Part shown: piece by piece, positions 31,246-39,521 of the stretch
Position numbering within the stretch: position 1 is the first letter of the stretch
How the letters are laid out: every line of letters starts with the position of its first letter
Assembly: GCA_016872605.1 (NCBI GenBank)
Contig: VGZI01000030.1
Span: 1 to 43,289, forward strand
Direction of reading: 5' to 3'
DNA length: 43,289 nucleotides
Source: Planctomycetota bacterium
GTDB lineage: Bacteria; Planctomycetota; Planctomycetia; Gemmatales; Gemmataceae
Program-made: the position numbers and the translations under genes
The notes under the pieces: generated by a model
The model's input: the letters and a program-made list of their open reading frames with translations, nothing else
Databases searched by the model: none
What the model was told of the DNA's origin: nothing

Positions 31246-34200
31246 TTATTTCAACGTCTGCAAGTACGCGATCAAATCGACGAACTCGCGCCGGCTCAAT
31301 GTGGCCTCCTGGCCGTCCGGCATTAGCGATATCTTCGACACGCTCCGAGCGTCAATGTCGGCCTTGTCGATCACCAGCGGCTTGCCGAGGTAGTCCATCG
31401 CCTGGATGAGTCGCAGCGTCTTGCCTTCGTCCTTGACCAACCCGGTGATGACCTTGCCGTTCTTGAGCTCGATCGTCTCGACCTCCCAGCCGGTCTTGAT
31501 GATTTTCGACGGATAGAGGACCGATTCGATCAGGTACTCGGTCTTTTGCTGGGCGACTCCCTTGAGCGACGGGGCGAGCAGCGTGGTCGCGGTCGCCGTC
31601 GTGTGGCACTTGGTGCAGGCGTTGCGCTCGAAGACTTGCAGGCCCATCGCGGCACGTCTGGTGCGGTCGGCGGCGGGCATCGTTGCCAACTCTTCGACGG
31701 CGTACTTCGTCAGCTTCTCCTTGTCCTTTTCGGGATAGGGAACGTTGGCATCCTTTTCGGGCGCGCCCCAACTCGCATACACGGCGCCGATGTCGTCGCG
31801 GATCGTCTTGTCCTTGAACGTCAGCGATTCGACGTTATGCGACAACCGCGGCTGCATGTCCCGGTTATCCTTGAAGATTCGCCACCAGCGCACCGTCTCG
31901 GCACGGATGAACGGATCGGCGTGGAACATCCCCTTGCTCCAGCGATCTTCGAAAACCGGCTTCGTCTCAGTGCGGGCAATCGTCGAGAGATACTCGAGCG
32001 TATCTTCAAATTTCGTCTTGGGATGGAACACGACCGGCCAGAGCTGATCGGCCACGGACGACGCCTTCGGCCCGAACCGCCGCGCCAGCGTGTGGGCCGC
32101 CAGGCGCAGCTCCTTGTTGTTCGATTGCAACTGGCTGCCGACCTGCTTCAGGGCGAACGGCGTTGGGCCCTCGGCTTCGAGGAACTCGAACATGACGAGT
32201 TGGTCGGCCGGCGACGCAATCTTGAGCGAGCCCTTCTCGACCGCTTCGATGAGCCGTTTGCCGGCGGCGCTCGAGAGCTTCGAGGCCGCTAAAGTGCCGC
32301 CCGACTTCGCCTTCAGCACCAGCACCGCCTTCGCAATGGTCGCGGCCGGCAGATCGTCGCGCTCGACCAGCTTCACCAGGGCCGGCACGATCGACGCATC
32401 GCCGTCAAGCTGGGCGACCGTCAGCAAGAGCTGATGATCGAGCTTGCCGGGATTTTCGATCGCCTTGGCGAGCGCGGCGAGTGCGGCCTTCTTCGCCGGG
32501 GTGTTTTCGTAGCACGCGACATCGATGGCGATCAAGCCGGCGAGACGGACGTTGGCGTCGTCGGATTCAAGCAGTTTGCCGATGGTTTTTTCGTGAGCGT
32601 TTTTTGCGAGATGCCAGGCGGCTTCGTAGCGAAGGTGGGGATCGGCGGCGCCACCGCTTTCTAGTACACCAAAAAAACCTACGGTAGACAGAATTGGATC
32701 TTCCTTTAACTCAGATCGGAATCGCGCCACCCTCATTGCTCGCGCTAATAACACGGCGGGGTCCGTTTCAATGTTGCGTTTTTCTTTGTTTACTTGGCCT
32801 CCTCCTGGTACAAATTGGAGTGGCGCAAGTTCGTGTGCGAGTCGTCGCACCTTCCAGTCTGGGTGCTGATCCTCGTTCAGGTCGAACGTCGAGTGGGTCC
32901 GAGCGAGAACCCAGAGTGCATTCGCGGCACCCAAGGGCGCCTTAGCGGTCCGAGAATGTAGCGCAACTTTCCTCGATGTTGCGTCGCCTCGTTTGACAAG
33001 CTCATCCATCGCTTTTGCCCGAATCAAATGATCCGGCGACCCCAGCGCCTCGATCGCGTAATCGTCGTTCTTCCAGTCCGGCGAATCGAGACTGTGCTTG
33101 ACGACCGGGCGGTCCTTGCCCACGTACTTCAGCCGCCAGATGCGGCCGGTCATGTCGCTTTCGTCGTCGCGGCCGTACCAGTCGGCGATCAGGAGGCTGC
33201 CGTCAACGTCCAGATGAATGTGAGCGGGGCGAAAGTGCGGATCGGCGCAGGTGACGAGTGTTTCTTTCTTGACGATGTTGTTGCGGTCGTCGAGAACGAA
33301 GCGGAAGATGCCGCGGTTGGCGCCGGCGAACCCGTGCCGGCCCCAGTTGCAGGCGAAGAGGTTGCCCTGATACTCCTGCGGGAAGTTGGCGGCGTAGTAG
33401 CGCATGAACTGCGTGTGGGCGCCGTCGTGCACTTCCTCGCTAGGCGGAGCGAGCGGATGCCGGCCCGCGAGCCATTCGTTATCGACGCCCCGACTGTAGC
33501 AATGATAATCGACGCCGTCGATGACGCGGACGAAGCGGTTGGGGTTGCCTTCGCCATTGGAGAGGAGCCAGAGCTGGCCGAAGGGATCCATCTCGAAGGA
33601 ATAGGGTACGCGCAGACCGTGCACGAGGCGTTCCATCTTGGTGCCGTCGGGATTCATGCGCATGATCATGCCGGAGGAGCCCTTGGCGGAGATTTTCTGC
33701 CCGTCGGGGCCTTCGATGTTGATGTTGTGGTTGCCGACGCTCATATAGAGTTTGCCGTCGGGGCCCCATTCGAGGACGAACATGCCGAAGGGGTTCCAAG
33801 CCTTGGAGTGGTCCTTGAGCAGGAGTTTTTTGTTGGTGGCGATGCCTTTGGATTCGGTGGGTGCTTGGGGAGTGCCCTTTTTCTTGGCGAGGACAAGGCT
33901 CCCCTCTCTCCCCGGAGTACCGGGGGAAGAGGGGAGAAAGGCGCCTTTTTTCTCGCCGTCAGCCGGCAGATCATACGTGTAGAGATAATCACACGCCGTC
34001 AGCCAAAGCTTGTTGCCTTTGATGGCGATGCCCATGACGGGATCGGTGAAGCCGTCGGCGATCAGCGTGCGCGTGAAGCCGCCTTTGCCATCGGGATCGA
34101 GACGGATGACCGGATTCGCATACGGCTTGATCGGCGAACCGGGAGGGCCGTAGCGATACGTGTGGCTCTCGCTGACGATGATGCGGCCCTTGTCGTCGAG

Positions 34201-34962
34201 GACCATGGTGATCGGGTTGATGACGACCGGATCGGCGGCGACGAGTTCGATCTCGAAATCCTTCGGCACGATGAAGTGCTTCTTCTGTTCCTCGGCGCTC
34301 AGGCGCTTGGTCACCTTCGGGTCGACGGCGGTCGATCCGTAGCCAAAGCGATCGCCGGCCTTGCCCTTGCCCTTGCCTTTGACGATCGCTCCGCCGCCAA
34401 GGTTCCACGGGGCGATCGACGGGTCGCCGAGCGCGATGGCGGCGAACCAGGAGCTGTCATCGAACTGTGCATCAAACCACGGCCGATTTCCATTACCGCC
34501 ATCGAGCTGGAACTTGGACGTGATTTTCGTCTTCTCGTTGGTGACTACGAACAGGTCCTTCTTGTCGGCGGTCTTGATGTGCAAGCGGGCGATGGCCGCG
34601 GCGACGCCACCTTGATTGGTCGCCCTGATGGCAAGGACGTTCTTGCCGACGACGAGGTGCTTGACGACGGTGTACTTGTCGACCTGCGACCATTCCTTGC
34701 CGTCGCCGACTTTCACGCCGTTGACGTAGGCGGTGTAAAGATTGTCCGCGGTAACCCACAATTCCGCGGCTTGCGGCGTTGCAGGGATGTCGAACGTCAT
34801 CCGCAAATAGCGTGGTTCATTGTTCTGCGGAATCTTGCTGGCGTCCGCTTCGTCCCAGACCCACATGGCATCGCCCCAACTCGTGGACGGCGACGATTGG
34901 CCGAGCGTCCAGGACGTAAGGCCGATGACGAACACGACGCATGCGAAGATTAGTTTTTTCAT
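31246..34962 (-). CDS. PVC-type CxxCH heme-binding exported protein with HEAT repeats
   Basis: This 1238-aa protein has a signal peptide, MKKLIFACVVFVIGLTSWTL. The N-terminal region (about 25-190) is a beta-sandwich like the carbohydrate-binding part of glycosidases, with AELWVTADNLYTAYVNG. A six-bladed propeller of the PVC membrane-bound dehydrogenase type follows (about 230-620), with FEIELVAADPVVINPITMVL, FVLEWGPDGKLYMSVGNHN and AHIHLDVDGSLLIADWYGRD. HEAT-like helices run from about 650 to 1060. A C-terminal cytochrome c domain has NACTKCHTTA near 1120, with a distal Met likely in the final 90 residues. It is probably a periplasmic sugar dehydrogenase-type redox protein. A palindrome encodes about residues 343-355, and codons at 32650-32860 differ in composition from the rest. 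Confidence 0.92.
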   Translation of the reverse strand: MKKLIFACVVFVIGLTSWTLGQSSPSTSWGDAMWVWDEADASKIPQNNEPRYLRMTFDIPATPQAAELWVTADNLYTAYVNGVKVGDGKEWSQVDKYTVVKHLVVGKNVLAIRATNQGGVAAAIARLHIKTADKKDLFVVTNEKTKITSKFQLDGGNGNRPWFDAQFDDSSWFAAIALGDPSIAPWNLGGGAIVKGKGKGKAGDRFGYGSTAVDPKVTKRLSAEEQKKHFIVPKDFEIELVAADPVVINPITMVLDDKGRIIVSESHTYRYGPPGSPIKPYANPVIRLDPDGKGGFTRTLIADGFTDPVMGIAIKGNKLWLTACDYLYTYDLPADGEKKGAFLPSSPGTPGREGSLVLAKKKGTPQAPTESKGIATNKKLLLKDHSKAWNPFGMFVLEWGPDGKLYMSVGNHNINIEGPDGQKISAKGSSGMIMRMNPDGTKMERLVHGLRVPYSFEMDPFGQLWLLSNGEGNPNRFVRVIDGVDYHCYSRGVDNEWLAGRHPLAPPSEEVHDGAHTQFMRYYAANFPQEYQGNLFACNWGRHGFAGANRGIFRFVLDDRNNIVKKETLVTCADPHFRPAHIHLDVDGSLLIADWYGRDDESDMTGRIWRLKYVGKDRPVVKHSLDSPDWKNDDYAIEALGSPDHLIRAKAMDELVKRGDATSRKVALHSRTAKAPLGAANALWVLARTHSTFDLNEDQHPDWKVRRLAHELAPLQFVPGGGQVNKEKRNIETDPAVLLARAMRVARFRSELKEDPILSTVGFFGVLESGGAADPHLRYEAAWHLAKNAHEKTIGKLLESDDANVRLAGLIAIDVACYENTPAKKAALAALAKAIENPGKLDHQLLLTVAQLDGDASIVPALVKLVERDDLPAATIAKAVLVLKAKSGGTLAASKLSSAAGKRLIEAVEKGSLKIASPADQLVMFEFLEAEGPTPFALKQVGSQLQSNNKELRLAAHTLARRFGPKASSVADQLWPVVFHPKTKFEDTLEYLSTIARTETKPVFEDRWSKGMFHADPFIRAETVRWWRIFKDNRDMQPRLSHNVESLTFKDKTIRDDIGAVYASWGAPEKDANVPYPEKDKEKLTKYAVEELATMPAADRTRRAAMGLQVFERNACTKCHTTATATTLLAPSLKGVAQQKTEYLIESVLYPSKIIKTGWEVETIELKNGKVITGLVKDEGKTLRLIQAMDYLGKPLVIDKADIDARSVSKISLMPDGQEATLSRREFVDLIAYLQTLK
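33899..33936 (-). repeat. In-frame palindrome inside the PVC heme gene
   Basis: The 17-base arms 33899-33915 and 33920-33936 pair with two mismatches around AGTA. They encode the Ser/Pro/Gly-rich piece LPSSPGTPGREGS between two Lys-rich linkers of the propeller. The CCCCTCTC/GAGAGGGG character links it to the intragenic palindromes at 36659 and 38253 in purL. Confidence 0.85.
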
Positions 34963-35116
34963 GGAAGAGCCTTTTGTGGTGGGAGGTTTGAGAAATTATA
35001 CCAAGTTCTGGGAGTCCACGCAAAGCCGCAATTCGCAAAGTTGAGTTGGCGTGCCGGGTCAACGTTATCTTCGCGCCATTGCTCCTTGGCGTGAGCTCGG
35101 TTCATAAAATCCCTTC

Positions 35117-35959
35117 ATGCGGACCGTGTTCTCCACAATCACCATCGTCGGCGTCGGCTTGATCGGCGGGTCGATCGGGCTGGCGGCGAAGAAGCGAGGC
35201 GTCGCCGGGCGAATTGTCGGCGTGGGACGCGATCCACAGAAGCTTCATGACGCGCGACGGCTCGGCGCGATCGACGAAGCGGCAACCGACCTTGCCGAGG
35301 CGGTGCGCGAGGCTGATCTCGTCGTCTTCTGCACACCGGTCGATCGCATTGTCGAACAAGTGACGGCAGCTGCGCAACATGCCAAGAAAGATGCGGCCTT
35401 CACCGACGCCGGCAGTACCAAGGCCATGATCGTCCGGCAAGTGGATGCTGCCGCGCTCGGCGGTGTTCGCTTTGTCGGCAGCCATCCGCTGGCGGGCTCG
35501 GAGAAAAAGGGCGCCGAGCACGCCGACGCCGATCTATTCGTGGAACGCACAGTCGTGTTGACGCCGACCGAGCAAACGTCGGCGCTCGGGGTCGTCGGCG
35601 GTTTTTGGCAGTCGCTCGGAGCGCGTCTGCGCGTGATGTCGCCCGAGGAGCACGACGAGGCGCTGGCGTTCACGAGCCACCTGCCGCATCTGTTGGCGTC
35701 GGCGCTGGCAGGGATGTTGCCGGACGATTGGCATGACCTGGCGGCCAGCGGGTTTCGCGACACCACCCGCGTGGCGGCGGGCGATCCGGAGGTGTGGTCG
35801 CCGATCTTTCGCCACAATCGCCGGGCCGTGCTCGAGTCGCTCGATCAACTCATCGTTCGCCTGGTGCGCTTTCGGCAGGCGCTGGTCGCCGATGAGGTTT
35901 CGGAAATCGATCAGTTTCTCGCTCAAGGAAAAAAGGTGCGCGATGCTCTGGGAAGTTGA
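35117..35959 (+). CDS. tyrA: Prephenate dehydrogenase (TyrA)
   Basis: This 280-aa enzyme of tyrosine biosynthesis oxidises and decarboxylates prephenate. It starts with a Rossmann fold, TITIVGVGLIGGSIGLAAKK (GxGxxG at 12-17). VFCTPVDRI, AFTDAGSTKAMI and the substrate loop FVGSHPLAGSEKKGAEHAD follow, the last holding the conserved His used in catalysis. The C-terminal helical dimerisation part includes HLPHLLASALA and SGFRDTTRVAAGDPEVW. There is no ACT domain, so feedback control by tyrosine through that route is not expected. The upstream site is weak. Its last 17 bases overlap the start of purL, suggesting translational coupling of an aromatic and a purine gene. Confidence 0.95.
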   Translation: MRTVFSTITIVGVGLIGGSIGLAAKKRGVAGRIVGVGRDPQKLHDARRLGAIDEAATDLAEAVREADLVVFCTPVDRIVEQVTAAAQHAKKDAAFTDAGSTKAMIVRQVDAAALGGVRFVGSHPLAGSEKKGAEHADADLFVERTVVLTPTEQTSALGVVGGFWQSLGARLRVMSPEEHDEALAFTSHLPHLLASALAGMLPDDWHDLAASGFRDTTRVAAGDPEVWSPIFRHNRRAVLESLDQLIVRLVRFRQALVADEVSEIDQFLAQGKKVRDALGS

Positions 35960-38882
35960 GATCGTCACGAAAGGCCCCGATGCTGAACGGTTGCGCGTCG
36001 AGGATGAATACGCCCTGTTGACACATGCAGGCGCAGCCAATCTCATCGCGAAAACTTCGCGCGGCTTTCTCTTGCTGGGTGAGCTCACTCGTGAGCACGT
36101 CGAGGTCTTGGCGAACGAGTTGCTCGTGGATCACGTGGCGGAAGCCGGCGCCATTCGCGGCACCGACGTGCGAGGCGCCATCGCGTCCGACGGCGCAGCG
36201 ACGGTGTTGCTCAAGCCCGGCGTGATGGACCCGGTCGCCATGAGCGTTATTCAGACAGCACAGCAACTCGGCGTTCCAGTCGAAGCGGTGCAGACGTTTC
36301 GCCGTTATTTCTGGACGGGCAGGGCATTCGACCGGGAGGCAATGTTTCGCAAGGTCCTGTGCAACGAAGCCATCGAGCGCGTCCTGGAACAGCCGATCTC
36401 CGAAGCGACGCTGGGCCTCGGTTCCAACTACACGTTCCACCGCGTCGTCCTGTCGATTCGCCAGCTTGATGATGCGGGCCTCATGAAGCTCAGCAAGGAC
36501 GGCCAGCTCTCGCTGTCGTTGGACGAGATGAAGACGATCCAGGCCCATTTTCGCGAGTTGGGCCGCGAGCCGACGGACGTCGAGCTGGAGACGATCGCGC
36601 AGACGTGGTCGGAGCATTGTTCGCACAAGACGCTCAAGGGGATCATCGAGGTATTGCCCCCCTCTCCCGAGGGGAGAGGGGAGCCAAGGCGGTACAACAA
36701 CTTGCTCAAGGAAACCATCTTCGGCGCCACACAGGAGATTCGGCGTCGGCTCGGCAAGGACGACTGGTGCGTCAGCGTGTTCGAAGACAATGCCGGCGTT
36801 GTCAAGTTCGACAACGATTGGCACGTCTGCTTTAAGGTCGAGACGCACAACCATCCTTCGGCGATCGAACCGTACGGCGGCGCGAACACAGGCATCGGCG
36901 GCGTCATCCGCGATCCGCTCGGCACCGGCATGGGCGCCAAGCCGATCTGCAACACCGACGTGTTCTGCTTCGCCCCGCCCGACACGCCGCCCGAATCGCT
37001 TCCCCCGGGCGTCTTGCATCCCAAGAAGGTGATGAAGGGGGTCGTCGCCGGTGTGCGCGACTACGGCAACCGCATGGGCATCCCGACGATCAACGGCGCC
37101 GTCTGCTTCGATCCGCGCTACCTGGGCAATCCGCTGGTTTATTGCGGCACCGTCGGCCTGATACCGGCCGACAAAGCGTTCAAGGCAGCGCGGGCCGGCG
37201 ACCTCATCGTCGCCGTCGGCGGACGCACCGGACGCGACGGCATCCACGGCGCTACCTTCTCCTCGATCGAATTGACGAGCGAATCCGAAAAAGTCTCCGG
37301 CGGCGCGGTGCAGATCGGCAACGCCATCACCGAAAAGAAGATGCTCGACGTGCTGTTGCAAGCGCGCGATCAGAACCTGTACCACGCCATCACCGATTGC
37401 GGCGCCGGCGGTTTCTCCAGCGCCGTCGGCGAGATGGGCGAGAAAATCGGCGCTCGCGTCGATCTCGACAAGGCCCCGCTCAAGTATCAAGGCCTCTCGT
37501 ACACGGAAATCTGGATCTCCGAAGCTCAGGAGCGCATGATCCTCGCGGTGCCGCAGGAGAACTGGGATCGCGTGCACGCGTTGTGCGCGAACGAAGAGGT
37601 CGAGGCGACGGTCATCGGCGTCTTCGAGGCGACCGGCAAGTTGCGGCTGCACTTCCAGGGCGAACAGGTCGCCGATATCGACATGCACTTCCTGCACGAT
37701 GGCCGCCCGCCGGTGGTGCGCAAGGCGACGTTGCCGTCAGAGCCTGAACCGTCAGCGAAGGAACGAGCATCCTTCGCTAACGCTTCAGGCTCTGATTCAA
37801 ACGCAATCCTGCTCAAGCTCCTGGGCCATTACAACGTCTGCAGCAAGGAATGGATCATCCGCCAGTACGATCACGAGGTGCAAGGCGGGTCGGTGCTGAA
37901 ACCGCTCGTGGGCGTCGCGGACGATGGGCCGGGGGACGCCAGCGTCATCACGCCGGTGCTTGGTTCTTGGCGTGGGTTAGCGATCGGGTGCGGCATCAAT
38001 CCGAACCTGGGCGATCTCGATCCGTACACGATGGCTGCCCACGCCATCGACGAAGCGGTGCGCAATGTCGTCGCCGTCGGCGCCGACCCGTCGCGCATCG
38101 CCCTATTGGACAACTTCTGCTGGGGCAACACGCAACGGCCCGAAACGCTCGGTTCCCTCGTCCGCGCTGCCGAGGCGTGCCGCGACGTCGCCCTTGCGTA
38201 CATGATGCCCTTCATCAGCGGCAAAGACAGCCTGAACAATGAGTTCGCAATTCCGCCCTCGCCCTCGGGGAGAGGGGCCGGGGGTGAGGGCGGGCCTCGT
38301 CACATCGTCATCCCGCCGACGCTTCTCATTAGTGCGATGGGCCAGGTCCCTGATGTGCGCCACTGCGTGAGCATGGACTTCAAGGAACCGGGTAACCGGC
38401 TGTTCCTCATCGGCACAACGACGAACGACCTCGGCGGATCGCTGTACCACGTCATCACAGGGCAGAGCGGCGGGCGCGTTCCGCCTGTCGATGTCGACCA
38501 GGCGCCGCGCCTCTTCGCGAAGCTGCACGAAGCGATTCGGACCGGCATGGTGCGAAGCTGTCACGACCTGAGCGAAGGCGGCCTGGCGGTGGCGGCGGCG
38601 GAGATGGCGTTTGCCGGCGGCATCGGTGCGGATATCGAAAAACCCGGAAACCACTCCGACGTTGTCAATCTGTTCGCCGAAGCGCCGACGCGGTTCCTCG
38701 TCGAGGTCCGGCCGCAACATGCCGAGCAGTTTTGCCGACTGCTTGACTCGGTTCCGGTCACCCAAGTCGGCAAAACGCTGAAGGAACCGCGTTTGCGGAT
38801 TGCCGGCGCGTCGGGTGAGTGGATTGTCTGGTTGCCGCTCGATCAACTGAAGGCCGCCTGGCAGAAGCCGCTGGCGTGGTAG
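35943..38882 (+). CDS. purL: PurS-PurL fusion: phosphoribosylformylglycinamidine synthase
   Basis: This 979-aa purine-pathway enzyme forms FGAM from FGAR. Residues 1-160 contain two PurS-like repeats: MLWEVEIVTKGPDAERLRVE, then AATVLLKPGVMDPVAMSVI and VEAVQTFRRYFW. PurL follows, with TIAQTWSEHCSHKT (catalytic His in SEHCSHK), CFKVETHNHPSAIEPYGGA, DCGAGGFSSAVGEMG and SCHDLSEGGLAVAAAEM. The separate PurQ glutaminase is not in the window. ATG 35943, rather than an earlier in-frame codon at 35733, is chosen because the frame upstream overlaps tyrA out of phase. Three in-frame palindromic insertions occur near residues 239-247, 599-618 and 771-784. They add Pro/Ser/Gly-rich loops, presumably at surface positions, in a gene expected to be essential. 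Confidence 0.94.
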   Translation: MLWEVEIVTKGPDAERLRVEDEYALLTHAGAANLIAKTSRGFLLLGELTREHVEVLANELLVDHVAEAGAIRGTDVRGAIASDGAATVLLKPGVMDPVAMSVIQTAQQLGVPVEAVQTFRRYFWTGRAFDREAMFRKVLCNEAIERVLEQPISEATLGLGSNYTFHRVVLSIRQLDDAGLMKLSKDGQLSLSLDEMKTIQAHFRELGREPTDVELETIAQTWSEHCSHKTLKGIIEVLPPSPEGRGEPRRYNNLLKETIFGATQEIRRRLGKDDWCVSVFEDNAGVVKFDNDWHVCFKVETHNHPSAIEPYGGANTGIGGVIRDPLGTGMGAKPICNTDVFCFAPPDTPPESLPPGVLHPKKVMKGVVAGVRDYGNRMGIPTINGAVCFDPRYLGNPLVYCGTVGLIPADKAFKAARAGDLIVAVGGRTGRDGIHGATFSSIELTSESEKVSGGAVQIGNAITEKKMLDVLLQARDQNLYHAITDCGAGGFSSAVGEMGEKIGARVDLDKAPLKYQGLSYTEIWISEAQERMILAVPQENWDRVHALCANEEVEATVIGVFEATGKLRLHFQGEQVADIDMHFLHDGRPPVVRKATLPSEPEPSAKERASFANASGSDSNAILLKLLGHYNVCSKEWIIRQYDHEVQGGSVLKPLVGVADDGPGDASVITPVLGSWRGLAIGCGINPNLGDLDPYTMAAHAIDEAVRNVVAVGADPSRIALLDNFCWGNTQRPETLGSLVRAAEACRDVALAYMMPFISGKDSLNNEFAIPPSPSGRGAGGEGGPRHIVIPPTLLISAMGQVPDVRHCVSMDFKEPGNRLFLIGTTTNDLGGSLYHVITGQSGGRVPPVDVDQAPRLFAKLHEAIRTGMVRSCHDLSEGGLAVAAAEMAFAGGIGADIEKPGNHSDVVNLFAEAPTRFLVEVRPQHAEQFCRLLDSVPVTQVGKTLKEPRLRIAGASGEWIVWLPLDQLKAAWQKPLAW
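36659..36681 (+). repeat. In-frame palindrome 1 inside purL
   Basis: CCCCTCTCCC (36659-36668) and GGGAGAGGGG (36672-36681) form a perfect 10-bp stem with loop GAG. It is read as PSPEGRGE between the PurL segments SEHCSHKTLKGIIEVL and RRYNNLLKETI. Homologous PurL proteins are not expected to have this insert. Confidence 0.88.
37737..37795 (+). repeat. In-frame palindrome 2 inside purL (26-bp arms)
   Basis: Arms 37737-37762 and 37770-37795 pair over 26 bases with two mismatches around a 7-base loop. It is translated as SEPEPSAKERASFANASGSD between PurL segments. The right arm is identical to 556-581, and a diverged copy at 3060-3085 ends the FeoB-partner gene. This is a mobile or dispersed element within an essential coding sequence. 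Confidence 0.92.
38253..38293 (+). repeat. In-frame palindrome 3 inside purL
   Basis: CCGCCCTC (38253-38260) pairs with GAGGGCGG (38286-38293). Inside, CCCTC and GAGGGG form a second stem. It is translated as PPSPSGRGAGGEGGP between NNEFAI and RHIVIPPTL. The reversed sequence has the CCCTCACCCCCGGCCCCTCTC form of dispersed bacterial repeats. Confidence 0.85.
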
Positions 38883-38886
38883 CAGC

Positions 38887-38944
38887 GCCGCTCGCGGCTT
38901 CGCGCTCGCCCAGCGCACAGAGCGAGCGCGAAGCCGCAAGCGGC
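38887..38944 (+). repeat. Intergenic palindrome, GCCGCTTGCGGCTTCGCGCTCGC family
   Basis: The 23-base arms 38887-38909 and 38922-38944 pair with one mismatch around a 12-base loop. They begin 4 bases after the purL stop and end 16 bases before the GNAT start. The same arm occurs at 26540-26561. Confidence 0.92.
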
Positions 38945-38960
38945 GGCCCCGGAGTTCTCA

Positions 38961-39521
38961 ATGCCGTCCGTTTCCATTACGACGTACTATTTGGAAATGC
39001 TCGGTCCGCGCGGGTTGCGGCCCAAGCGATCGCCGCGCACGGACGTCGCATTGGCCCGTGTCGCGCCGCCGATGCCGGAGCTCAATCGCTTTTTCTACAC
39101 GACCGTCGGGGCCGATTGGTGGTGGATCGATCGGTTGCCGTGGAGCTATCAACAGTGGTCGGAGTATCTCAATCGGCCCGACCTTGCGACGTGGATATTG
39201 ACGGTTCAGGGAGTCCCGGCAGGTTATTTCGAGTTGGAGCGTCAACCAGAGCGCAACGTTGAGATCGCGTACTTCGGCCTTTTGCCGGCGTTCGTTGGGG
39301 CGGGTTTGGGCGGGCATCTCTTGACTTGTGCCATCGAACGAAGCTGGGCGATGGGAGCACGCCGAGTTTGGGTGCACACGTGCACGCTCGATCATCCTCG
39401 GGCCCTGGCGAATTATCAAGCGCGCGGCATGCGCCTGTACAAAGAGGAGACGCACGTCCAAGAATTGCCGGCAACATCGCCCGGACCGTGGCCCGGCGCC
39501 CGTTCCGCAATTGAATCATAG
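38961..39521 (+). CDS. GNAT-family N-acetyltransferase
   Basis: This 186-aa protein has the GNAT fold. The acetyl-CoA-binding loop is near IAYFGLLPAFVGAGLGGHLLT (about 98-118), where the conserved Q/RxxGxG is represented by GAGLGG. The late ARRVWVHTCTLDHPRALANYQ with GMRLYKEE is typical of the C-terminal strands. The N-terminal segment contains the aromatic RFFYTTVGADWWWIDRLPWS stretch seen in related acyl-CoA N-acyltransferases. The substrate is unknown. A GGAG site precedes the ATG. It lies 78 bases after purL across a palindrome and overlaps the end of the convergent nitrilase gene by 6 bases. Confidence 0.88.
   Translation: MPSVSITTYYLEMLGPRGLRPKRSPRTDVALARVAPPMPELNRFFYTTVGADWWWIDRLPWSYQQWSEYLNRPDLATWILTVQGVPAGYFELERQPERNVEIAYFGLLPAFVGAGLGGHLLTCAIERSWAMGARRVWVHTCTLDHPRALANYQARGMRLYKEETHVQELPATSPGPWPGARSAIES

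Noticed and set aside
33028..34953. 641-aa open frame on the plus strand over the PVC heme gene
   Set aside because: It is the antisense shadow of a strongly supported minus-strand gene. Its protein is low in recognisable motifs and rich in Val/Asp/Ala.
35850..37697. 615-aa open frame on the minus strand over purL
   Set aside because: It mirrors PurL coding sequence with no family motifs. Long antisense frames are common in GC-rich DNA.
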